The notes beneath the pieces were generated by a model. The model did no database searches. It was not told the DNA's origin and worked only from the letters and a program-made list of their open reading frames with translations. A stretch of DNA of 14,769 bases from Nanosynbacter sp. (GTDB taxonomy: Bacteria; Patescibacteriota; Saccharimonadia; Saccharimonadales; Saccharimonadaceae): contig JABZJU010000002.1 in assembly GCA_015257635.1 (NCBI GenBank), positions 1-14,769 on the forward strand, in the 5' to 3' direction. Position 1 is the first letter of the stretch. The number at the start of each line of letters is the position of its first letter. Both the position numbers and the translations under genes were made by a program. Positions 8,562 to 14,769 of the stretch are shown in pieces.

Positions 8562-11500
8562 TTAAGCGGTTGGAGCTGTCCAGTATTGCGTAACTATAGA
8601 TTCTACTTGAGACGGCTGACTAGACAATGCCTGCTGCCAGGTCATTCCCGTATCCTTCTGGAAAGTAGACATTGCTTGAATCAAACTCTCGATCTGTGTA
8701 TGTGTGATAAATTTACCATCTTCAGATGTAAACGTTTCAATCTTATAATTATCTCCTCGATACCATGAGTCAATTACCACTGAATCCAGAGATCCCGGCA
8801 TATATACCACTAAATCGTCACTGCGCCGCTCAAAAATAACATCCTGTAACTTATGCTTCAACCGAACTTCATCAGCAAGGCCGTTCATGTCATAAATCCT
8901 GTCTACTCCATCTCCCTTGTTGAAGATGTAGAGGTCGTCGCCCTTACCACCATGGAGTGCGTCGTTACCAGTGCCACCAATGAGAGTGTCGTTGCCAGCG
9001 TCGCCACGTAGCCAGTCGTTGCCAGAGTCGCCATAGAGAAGGTCGTCAGCAATACCGCCGTGTAAGGTGTCATTGCCATCAAGGCCGTGGTATTCAACAG
9101 CGCCATCGTCGTAAGCAACAAGTGTGTCGCCCCCATCACTGCCAGTACGGTTATGTAGCATCTGGTAGATGGTATCCTGTGTCCATATGGTGCCATCAGC
9201 AAAGGCAATTCTTTCTACTGCTTGTCCTGGCGCATCTTTTTGACCTGCGCTATCGCCGTAACCTAATTGTCTTGTAATAGTTACCTTGTCGTTGGTTCCT
9301 TTAATGGAAAGTTCAAGATTGTAGTTAGCGGTGTAACCGCTACTAACTGTAGTACGCGTTACGAGGATATCTTCTGGGCTAATGCCTTCACCAAATTGAA
9401 GGGTATCGACACCGTCAGTCTCTTCAATATAGTCTACTCCATCCCCCTTGTTGAAGATGTAGAGGTCGTCGCCCTTACCACCATGGAGTGCGTCGTTACC
9501 AGTGCCACCAATGAGAGTGTCGTTGCCAGCGTCGCCACGTAGCCAGTCGTTGCCAGAGTCGCCATCTATTAAAGTATACTGACTACCCACACTGAGAGAA
9601 TCTCCACTAGCCGTTCCGAGTAAAACCTGTTCACCAGCAAAGTCGATGATACGACTATATTCCGCCGATTTACCAACATAATAACTTCTCAAAACAATAA
9701 ACTCTTCACTGCTCTTCAGCCCGTAATATTTCATTGCCCGCACAAACTCGCTCAGCAAACTAACGCCAGCAACAGAGTCTCGAGAGATAGCATCATCTAT
9801 TATCTGTTTAGCCTTCTCGAATGAAACCTCATTATTGTCATCAGTCACACTATTCACTATATCTTTCAACTGCGCTTGAGAAACCAATGATACATACACA
9901 ACCTCAAACAACTTAGTGTATGAAGATTTTAGCAAGGGTGCCGAGTTGGCGTTTGGCGACCCTTGAAATTCTGCACCAAAAAATTTCTCCAATACAGCCA
10001 ATTTTCGGGCATCAAACGCATCGCCGCGGCTCTTCGGATCAACGGAACCCACTCCCGCCCAACGCGCCAAAATATCCTCAGCTAACGCCTCGCGTTTTGC
10101 AACATCTTTTTCTGCAATAAACTGATTTACCAAACCGCGTAAAGAACCGGATTCATCCTGCATTATCGCCTTATGTAATGAACCGACATTGCCCGCTCCT
10201 TGTACATTTGGAAGCAGTGCGACATCATCGGAAATCTCTACCTGCGACGAATCCACCGAATACACCGGATTACGATTCAGCAGATATTCTCCAGTCATCC
10301 GAGTACTGCCATCTGCCAAAGTAAACGTTCCCGTTCGCACTTGGATGTTATTAGCGCCGTCGGTCACGCCAGTGTTGTTATACGACAAGCCAATGGACAC
10401 AATCCCCAAATCAACCAACTGCTTTAATTCGCCAGCGGAAGCAATGCCGTCGCCGTCAGAATCTTGCCAAATTCGTAGCAGAGCATATATTATATCATTA
10501 CTATCAATCTTGCCATCCTTGTTGTTGTCATACTCTGCCAATGCCATAAAACCGCTTGATGCCAACGTTTTGCCATCTTTCATTAACGTACGGTCGCCGA
10601 ACAACTCATTGCCGCCATTAATTATCCCGTCGCCGTTTTTATCATATACCAGCAAGCCTTCTTTGGCACCAACCCACGAGGTTTTTTCAGCGAAGCCATT
10701 ATTGTCCAAGTCAAAGAACGCATTTGAATCATCAATCGACACTGTCGTTATTCCGTCGCCGTCCAAATCAAACACCAGCGGATCAATACGGCGATTTTGC
10801 TCGGCTTGAGCTTTCTGAAAAATAACCTCAATATCTTTATACTCTCCACTCGAGAACATCCTTTCAAACTCTTTCAGCACGTAGTTAGCATAGCCAATTT
10901 GAGCATCTGTATAGCTGTGCCTAAATTTACCGTTCTCTTTTGCTGAAGGACTACCGGGCATCCCTTCATATCTATCAGACCTATGTTCTTTCCATTTGTA
11001 GAAAGGCAATTTATTGGTCAGTAATGATTCCTTATAATTACCTTCTATTTTAGCTACTTCAATAACTTTGATAGCTCCAAGAAGCTTCTCGATCTTGTCC
11101 TTGTCGAGCTTAGCTAAGCCGGCTACATTCTCCTCTACGGTATCTGTTACATCACCCGTTGTCCTGTCTATTAGAGTGTCAAGCATATGATACCTTGCAA
11201 TATCTGAGCCGCCCCCGCCGCCAAAGAGCCCTGCGTATGCCAGCATAGTACTCCTATATTCATCTCCGTCTTTTAAGCCCTTTTGAATGTTCTTTATTTT
11301 AGCAAGATAATCGACATTGCGATTCTTACCCGTAAGGCTATAAACCTTATACATCAGCATAGTTGTTAACGCCTTGACGTTCACCGATTGAGCTCGCACT
11401 CCACTCAATGCATCAACGTGATAAACTTGCCTGCCTAGTCTCATACCGTAATTACCGGTAAGATCTCCAGAATTAATATGATTCGTTGAATTATACTTAT

Positions 11501-12182
11501 ATCCATTATTCCATATCTCAATGTCCCAAGTGTTCTGACCTACACCAACACCATTAAAGGTTACTGATTTCACTCCTATATCACCACTTTCCATATCAGA
11601 AGTTACGTATGTCATATACTGAGCCAACCCGCCGCCTAACGAGTGTCCAGTAAAGCTAACATTACTATTCTGGTTGAGAGCCTTGAACATAGCATCTTTA
11701 GTCTCGTAACATACTGGACCGTGTTCATTTAAAGTGTTAAACACAAAGTCTTTTGCTTGTTGAAATTGGCGAATAAATGCCTGTGGAACGAAAGACGCTA
11801 TTTGTATGTCCGTGCCCCAATCTTTTATATTATTAGTACCACGAAAGGCAAACACTATCTCACCTGTTTCTGGGTTTTGAAAAGCAGCGCAAGAAAAGGG
11901 GATAGAGCGAGTAACAACTTCCTTTCGTTTATACCCGCGATAATTCACAACTTTTACTTCACTGACGCTAGACGGGGACTGGGCTATAAGTTTCCAGGAG
12001 CGGAGTGGATTAGAAGAATTTTGGAGGGCAGAGAATTCAGGACTATAAAGATTAAAATCTCTGCGTGATTTCTTTTTCTGCTCATCTCTAATAATTTCGC
12101 CCAGAGTTAATCCAGCATCAGATTCTTTAAAGTCAACATAAGCTAATGCTGACAAACTTAAGTACTCAATGGTTTTTACCAT
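8562..12182 (-). CDS. Large RTX protein with lipase domain and FrpC-like self-processing module
   Basis: A 1206-residue putative secreted toxin or enzyme. Residues 1-80 are a head also found in the two short genes upstream. A class-3 lipase domain covers about 80-340, with FAFRGT at 111-116 and GHSLGG at 179-184 (nucleophile Ser181); Asp240 and His332 are plausible triad partners. Residues 467-640 match the FrpC self-processing module: Asp467-Pro468 followed by calcium loops starting near 472, 491, 514, 552 and 574. RTX nonapeptides occur at 874-909 (four) and 1033-1086 (six), flanking a haemolysin-related segment (about 951-1004). The C-terminal tail (LIQAMSTF at 1167-1174, ending WTAPTA) resembles type I secretion signals, and there is no N-terminal signal peptide. 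The start overlaps the upstream gene by seven bases, with AGGAGG at 12190-12195. HlyB and HlyD homologues follow directly. Confidence 0.92.
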   Translation of the reverse strand: MVKTIEYLSLSALAYVDFKESDAGLTLGEIIRDEQKKKSRRDFNLYSPEFSALQNSSNPLRSWKLIAQSPSSVSEVKVVNYRGYKRKEVVTRSIPFSCAAFQNPETGEIVFAFRGTNNIKDWGTDIQIASFVPQAFIRQFQQAKDFVFNTLNEHGPVCYETKDAMFKALNQNSNVSFTGHSLGGGLAQYMTYVTSDMESGDIGVKSVTFNGVGVGQNTWDIEIWNNGYKYNSTNHINSGDLTGNYGMRLGRQVYHVDALSGVRAQSVNVKALTTMLMYKVYSLTGKNRNVDYLAKIKNIQKGLKDGDEYRSTMLAYAGLFGGGGGSDIARYHMLDTLIDRTTGDVTDTVEENVAGLAKLDKDKIEKLLGAIKVIEVAKIEGNYKESLLTNKLPFYKWKEHRSDRYEGMPGSPSAKENGKFRHSYTDAQIGYANYVLKEFERMFSSGEYKDIEVIFQKAQAEQNRRIDPLVFDLDGDGITTVSIDDSNAFFDLDNNGFAEKTSWVGAKEGLLVYDKNGDGIINGGNELFGDRTLMKDGKTLASSGFMALAEYDNNKDGKIDSNDIIYALLRIWQDSDGDGIASAGELKQLVDLGIVSIGLSYNNTGVTDGANNIQVRTGTFTLADGSTRMTGEYLLNRNPVYSVDSSQVEISDDVALLPNVQGAGNVGSLHKAIMQDESGSLRGLVNQFIAEKDVAKREALAEDILARWAGVGSVDPKSRGDAFDARKLAVLEKFFGAEFQGSPNANSAPLLKSSYTKLFEVVYVSLVSQAQLKDIVNSVTDDNNEVSFEKAKQIIDDAISRDSVAGVSLLSEFVRAMKYYGLKSSEEFIVLRSYYVGKSAEYSRIIDFAGEQVLLGTASGDSLSVGSQYTLIDGDSGNDWLRGDAGNDTLIGGTGNDALHGGKGDDLYIFNKGDGVDYIEETDGVDTLQFGEGISPEDILVTRTTVSSGYTANYNLELSIKGTNDKVTITRQLGYGDSAGQKDAPGQAVERIAFADGTIWTQDTIYQMLHNRTGSDGGDTLVAYDDGAVEYHGLDGNDTLHGGIADDLLYGDSGNDWLRGDAGNDTLIGGTGNDALHGGKGDDLYIFNKGDGVDRIYDMNGLADEVRLKHKLQDVIFERRSDDLVVYMPGSLDSVVIDSWYRGDNYKIETFTSEDGKFITHTQIESLIQAMSTFQKDTGMTWQQALSSQPSQVESIVTQYWTAPTA
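8901..9034. repeat. 134-bp direct repeat in the RTX gene, copy nearer the C terminus
   Basis: It matches 9432-9565 exactly apart from one base (8913 is t, 9444 is c), a silent Gly codon difference. It encodes four RTX nonapeptides plus the following GDGVD stretch, residues 1051-1094. The offset of 531 bases keeps the reading frame. Confidence 0.95.
9432..9565. repeat. 134-bp direct repeat in the RTX gene, copy nearer the N terminus
   Basis: Partner of 8901-9034 with a single mismatch. It encodes residues 874-917. Neighbouring parts of the two RTX blocks are not alike at base level, so the copies arose by a recent duplication or are kept identical by gene conversion. Confidence 0.95.
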
Positions 12183-13000
12183 CTATCGCCCTCCTCTACT
12201 GGCATATTTTTTGACATATCAATACAACCCTTTATCTCATTAATTGATGACAACTTATCTTTATTACAATATTCTCTTGAAATAAGCTTGCCATTCTTCG
12301 ATAAGTATATATTTACAGATATATCTTTAGGGCTCACTCCCACGTTTTTCGCATACTCTATCATCTCGTGTATACCACTAGCAAAACGACTCTCGTCTTT
12401 AATGTCACCATCATACTTAAAATCTAATCCATAAGCTAAATTGCCACGCTGCCCGACTTTATTTTCAGCCAAAAACACCTCCTCAAAAGTTGGCTTTTTC
12501 AGAGTGAAGGTGCGCTCTACGTCTGGATCTATTACACCTAGTCTAACTTTAGCGTCAACGGGCATGTCTTTAAATATTTCTCTGACTTTGGGCTGAATTT
12601 TGGCAGTTTGTTCTTTTTGCCAAGTTCTTACTACATAGTCGTCGCTGTACTTTGTCTGGTTATCCACCCGAGAAATATACACCTTTATGCTTTTATCTGA
12701 TTTAGGATAAGCATCAGCAGACCATACACAAGAAATACCAAAAGCACCGCCATTACAACTAGGTTTTTCTACTTCAAAATCTTGGTCATATTTGTTTTTT
12801 AGATAGCTAGTCATATTAGCTTGTTCAGTCTTATCGCTAACCGAACGTTTATTAATTTCTCTATCTATTATAATTCCACCTACAATGTACACTACAGTCA
12901 TTACCACAACTATTGACGACAGAATAATCAAGATAACTCGCCAGGCTTTTTTATTATTTATGCGTGATTTGTTAGTCCTTTTGTTTTTACCCTTCGCCAT
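12176..13000 (-). CDS. Single-pass membrane protein paired with the RTX lipase (first paralogue)
   Basis: I do not recognise a named family. The 274 residues begin with a Lys/Arg-rich segment (1-20), then one hydrophobic helix (about 20-45) with no lipobox cysteine. The positive-inside pattern places residues 46-274 outside the cell. Shared family motifs are YLKNKYDQDFEV at 66-77, WSADAYP at 93-99 and a later SDDY. Four cysteines (82, 91, 245, 259) could form two disulfides. The stop overlaps the RTX start (ATGGTAA) by seven bases, so the two are probably co-translated. The position mirrors frpD before frpC in Neisseria, although FrpD is a lipoprotein. An immunity protein or surface anchor for the toxin is the likely role, by inference. 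The ATG has a GGGGG element upstream, about nine bases away. Confidence 0.85.
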   Translation of the reverse strand: MAKGKNKRTNKSRINNKKAWRVILIILSSIVVVMTVVYIVGGIIIDREINKRSVSDKTEQANMTSYLKNKYDQDFEVEKPSCNGGAFGISCVWSADAYPKSDKSIKVYISRVDNQTKYSDDYVVRTWQKEQTAKIQPKVREIFKDMPVDAKVRLGVIDPDVERTFTLKKPTFEEVFLAENKVGQRGNLAYGLDFKYDGDIKDESRFASGIHEMIEYAKNVGVSPKDISVNIYLSKNGKLISREYCNKDKLSSINEIKGCIDMSKNMPVEEGDRW

Positions 13001-13033
13001 ACAATATAGCCCCCTATTGCTTAATTATTTATC

Positions 13034-13062
13034 ATTTTACCTTAAGAATAAGCACGATGCAA
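13034..13062 (-). promoter_or_regulatory. Putative promoter of the membrane protein-RTX-HlyBD operon
   Basis: On the minus strand TTGCAT (13057-13062) and TAAAAT (13034-13039) are separated by 17 bases, ending 33 bases before the ATG of the membrane protein. It lies in the only gap of notable size before this operon. The -35 match is moderate. Confidence 0.45.
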
Positions 13063-13093
13063 CGGACTGATAATTCTATAATTTATTTCTATG

Positions 13094-13321
13094 CTAAACT
13101 TTTACCTCGCTGACGCTAAACGGGGATTGGGCTATAATCTTCCAGGAGCGGAGAGGATTAGAAGAACTTTTGAGAGCGGAGAGTCCGGAGTCTAATAGCT
13201 TGAGATTATTAGAAAAGAGCTTTTTATCTATAATATAACCAACGCTTTTACCTTCTGTCTCCTTCGTAAAATCACCATAGGATAATGCACTAAGATTTAG
13301 ATAATCTATAGTTGAAACCAT
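13094..13321 (-). pseudogene. 75-residue head of an RTX lipase paralogue, truncated
   Basis: The 75 residues align with residues 1-78 of the full RTX lipase. Both share the YLxLSALxYxDF start, and SSNPLRSWKxIAQSP followed by SVSEVKV is nearly identical. The similarity then stops abruptly at a TAG, and the next 90 bases show no more lipase sequence. The ATG (13319-13321) has an intact Shine-Dalgarno (AAGGGG, 13328-13333), and the gene starts 22 bases after the second membrane protein, in the same order as the intact pair. The likeliest reading is a toxin gene cut down to its head by deletion or recombination. Because the short frame is intact, a small expressed protein that binds the membrane partner cannot be excluded. 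Confidence 0.75.
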
Positions 13322-13343
13322 TATTCACCCCTTCCTATTTCTG

Positions 13344-14075
13344 TCATTTTAGACAGTTTTTTATATTATCGTACGAATAGTCGAATGGTTTATCGTAGGT
13401 AGTCTCACATTTTTTAGTTTTACCATACCTAGTACTTATAGAATAATTTATGTCCAAATTGTGTATATTACTAGCACGGATAACTGAAGTAATACGATTA
13501 GCATCATTCACCATATCATCCATAGAAGTATCACTTTCTAAGTCTTCATAAGATAGCCCAACAGTATAAGACAAACCGTGGTCTTGCTTTATAATATTCT
13601 CCATTTTCGGATTATCTGGTAATGCGATATCAGATAGTGGTTCTGCAAGGTAAATTTCTACCGAAGCAGTAACCTTCCACTTTGAGCTTGAAGCATTTTG
13701 CTGAGCTATTCTATTCAGTCGGGCAGTCTCGCGCTGAGACCAAATTTTTGCAGTATACTGATCAGAAAAATTATCTCTATTTTCCGCTTTTATAATACGA
13801 AACACCATACTTTTGTCGTCAGTCGGATAAGCATCAGCCTCCCAAGTGCCGAGGACGTCCAGCCCACCACCGCTAAGCTTTGGACGACCCACTTCAAAAT
13901 CTTTGTTGTATTTATTTTTCAGATACTCAGACATCCCATTCTGGGCATTATATATTTTATTTTCATTTTTGACATGTAAGGCAATCGCTATAACAATAAT
14001 AAGTGTAGTCACACTACAGATGGCAATCAATAATCTGTACGATTTACTTTTCTTTACTTTATCATATTTTGCCAT
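13344..14075 (-). CDS. Single-pass membrane protein, second paralogue
   Basis: With the ATG at 14073-14075 it has 243 residues. An adjacent in-frame GTG would add one, but GGAG six bases before the ATG and the MAK start shared with the first paralogue favour the ATG. A basic N-terminus (1-14) and one helix (about 14-34) predict an outward C-terminal domain. It repeats the motifs YLKNKYNKDFEV at 51-62, WEADAYP at 78-84, DDKS and SDQY, and a C-terminal cysteine pair (223 and 241) matches Cys245 and Cys259 of the first paralogue. The rest is strongly diverged. It ends in TGA and is followed after 22 bases by the 75-residue toxin head. It could be an immunity or anchor protein whose toxin was lost. 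Confidence 0.82.
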   Translation of the reverse strand: MAKYDKVKKSKSYRLLIAICSVTTLIIVIAIALHVKNENKIYNAQNGMSEYLKNKYNKDFEVGRPKLSGGGLDVLGTWEADAYPTDDKSMVFRIIKAENRDNFSDQYTAKIWSQRETARLNRIAQQNASSSKWKVTASVEIYLAEPLSDIALPDNPKMENIIKQDHGLSYTVGLSYEDLESDTSMDDMVNDANRITSVIRASNIHNLDINYSISTRYGKTKKCETTYDKPFDYSYDNIKNCLK

Positions 14076-14106
14076 CACCCACTCCAGCTACTTTCTAGAT
14101 ATTATT

Positions 14107-14135
14107 ATTCTAGTTTAAGCATAACTTATATACAA
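14107..14135 (-). promoter_or_regulatory. Putative promoter of the second membrane protein gene
   Basis: On the minus strand TTGTAT (14130-14135) and TAGAAT (14107-14112) are 17 bases apart, about 30 bases before the ATG. The layout is like the putative promoter at 13034-13062. The -35 is a moderate match. Confidence 0.45.
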
Positions 14136-14161
14136 GAAGACCTTGTTATATAACGCTTAAC
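14113..14161. repeat. Imperfect inverted repeat over the promoter
   Basis: Arms at 14113-14136 and 14142-14161 flank a five-base centre and pair with a few bulges. One arm contains the -35 of the putative promoter. The other holds the stop of the 43-residue gene, with a perfect 10-base palindrome (GTTATATAAC, 14145-14154). It is AT-rich with no T run after it, so an operator or weak hairpin fits better than a terminator. Confidence 0.4.
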
Positions 14162-14277
14162 CTTCTAACGGAAAAGAGGGTTTGAAGATATTTTAATAAA
14201 TGTGCGTCCAAAATACTTCTGGCATAGTCATAAAACACAGCATTTAATATCAGATATTGCTCATTAGTTATGTTCAC
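14146..14277 (-). CDS. Short 43-residue toxin-head-like gene with GTG start
   Basis: A frame of 43 codons starts at GTG (14275-14277), four bases after AGGAGG (14282-14287), and overlaps the end of the third membrane protein gene by 14 bases. It begins MNITNEQYLILNAVFYDYAR. The YLxLxAxxY pattern at 8-16 matches the YLSLSALAY start of the RTX lipase, and its place right after a membrane paralogue is the same. Beyond about residue 20 I see no similarity to the full toxin. It is probably a remnant of a third toxin, more decayed or from a more distant type. It could also be a chance short frame, but the Shine-Dalgarno, position and motif together argue against this. Confidence 0.5.
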   Translation of the reverse strand: MNITNEQYLILNAVFYDYARSILDAHLLKYLQTLFSVRRLSVI

Positions 14278-14769
14278 TCCACCTCCTCTTTATATATTTA
14301 TCTACGTCACTCGAAGATTCTATATTGCTAATGTCCTGATCCTCCAGCCATAACTCATGTAGTGAATCATGATAGTCTATAGCCAGCATTACACCCATTT
14401 GCTTTCTTATTTCAGAAGTCACTCTATATATACGCTCTGACAAATCATCAAAATTAACGTCATTCTCTAAAGATATTGTCATATATATTTTTCTGCCAAA
14501 TTTATTAAATGCATCTTTATAGGAGGGTATGTTTTTCGTAATAGCTCTGCCAACCTCTATATTGCTGTTTATCCTTATTGATTTGAGTCTAGCTCTACCG
14601 CCAAACTGCTTGCTAACTAGGTTAGCTATATCATTCCTAGACTCTCTTTCCCAAATACGATCTGGATAGGTATCAGAGTAAGCACTCTCGCCTTTTCTGT
14701 AGTCAGCTCTATTCCACACTTCAAACCTAAGACTACTATCATCAACCGGATAAGCATCCACATACGGAT
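14264..14769 (-). CDS. Single-pass membrane protein, third paralogue, cut by the window edge
   Basis: The frame is open to the right edge, so only the C-terminal 167 or so residues are seen. It begins PYVDAYPVDDSSLRF, matching the ADAYPxxDKS motif of the other two. A later SDTY and a Trp-Glu-Arg-Glu stretch match the SDxY...W region of its relatives. The N-terminal helix must lie outside the window. A GTG at 14759-14761 is in frame but is not a believable start, because the family motif continues upstream of it. Unlike the others, no cysteine pair is present near the end. It is followed, with overlap, by the 43-residue toxin-head-like gene. Confidence 0.75.
   Translation of the reverse strand, partial: PYVDAYPVDDSSLRFEVWNRADYRKGESAYSDTYPDRIWERESRNDIANLVSKQFGGRARLKSIRINSNIEVGRAITKNIPSYKDAFNKFGRKIYMTISLENDVNFDDLSERIYRVTSEIRKQMGVMLAIDYHDSLHELWLEDQDISNIESSSDVDKYIKRRWSEHN

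Noticed and set aside
8903..9208. A 101-residue Thr/Leu-rich minus-strand frame
   Set aside because: It lies in another frame of the RTX repeats, and its odd composition comes from the repeated nonapeptide codons. It has no start signal or family pattern.
8901..9565. Repeats as a CRISPR array
   Set aside because: There are only two copies, they are long (134 bp), and they are in frame inside an RTX coding region. They encode calcium-binding nonapeptides.
10189..10809. A 206-residue plus-strand frame
   Set aside because: It is antisense to the self-processing module, with no Shine-Dalgarno and a Ser/Pro-rich composition typical of antisense frames.
13344..13346. Use of TGA as a sense codon, as in some CPR groups
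   Set aside because: TGA ends the second membrane paralogue at a natural place, and no gene here needs TGA read through.
5008..14769. Insertion sequence or phage genes explaining the accessory block
   Set aside because: No transposase, integrase, terminal inverted repeats or tRNA gene could be found in the window.

Overview
The window reads as a chromosomal segment of a small-genome bacterium, most likely a Candidatus Saccharibacteria (TM7/CPR) member. This rests on the compact pyk-pgk-tpiA cluster, Shine-Dalgarno-led genes with standard-code stops (TAA, TAG and TGA all used), and the look of the partial gene at the left edge. It is an inference: there is no rRNA or ribosomal protein here to confirm it. 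By eye the right end is more AT-rich than the glycolytic genes.

Layout. (1) Positions 1-3523, minus strand: a housekeeping cluster in transcription order pyk, pgk, tpiA and the first 18 codons of a small unknown protein. pyk has an extended -10 promoter so close to its ATG that the mRNA may be leaderless. (2) Positions 3608-5011, plus strand: one divergent gene for a HEPN-type protein with an RxxxxH ribonuclease-like motif, a candidate defence gene. It converges on the next block, and the two stop codons share one CTAG. (3) Positions 5008-14769, minus strand: a type I secretion and toxin locus. It has an HlyD-type adaptor, an HlyB-type ABC transporter with an inactive C39-like domain, and a 1206-residue RTX protein. 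That protein combines an N-terminal class-3 lipase domain, a FrpC-like self-processing module with a predicted Asp-Pro cleavage site, RTX nonapeptide blocks and a C-terminal secretion-signal-like tail. Upstream lie three related single-pass membrane proteins, the outermost running off the right edge. Each is followed at once by a toxin-like start: the full toxin, a 75-residue toxin head, and a 43-residue head with a GTG start.

How it may work. HlyB and HlyD would export the lipase-RTX protein. In calcium outside the cell the RTX repeats would fold and the self-processing module could cut at Asp467-Pro468, releasing the lipase or linking it to another protein. The overlapping membrane protein sits where FrpD sits relative to FrpC in Neisseria, so it could be a surface partner or an immunity protein. 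The repeated membrane-protein/toxin-head units look like a growing or decaying polymorphic toxin array. A Gram-negative-style HlyBD system without a visible TolC, in what is probably a single-membrane epibiont, is the most striking aspect.
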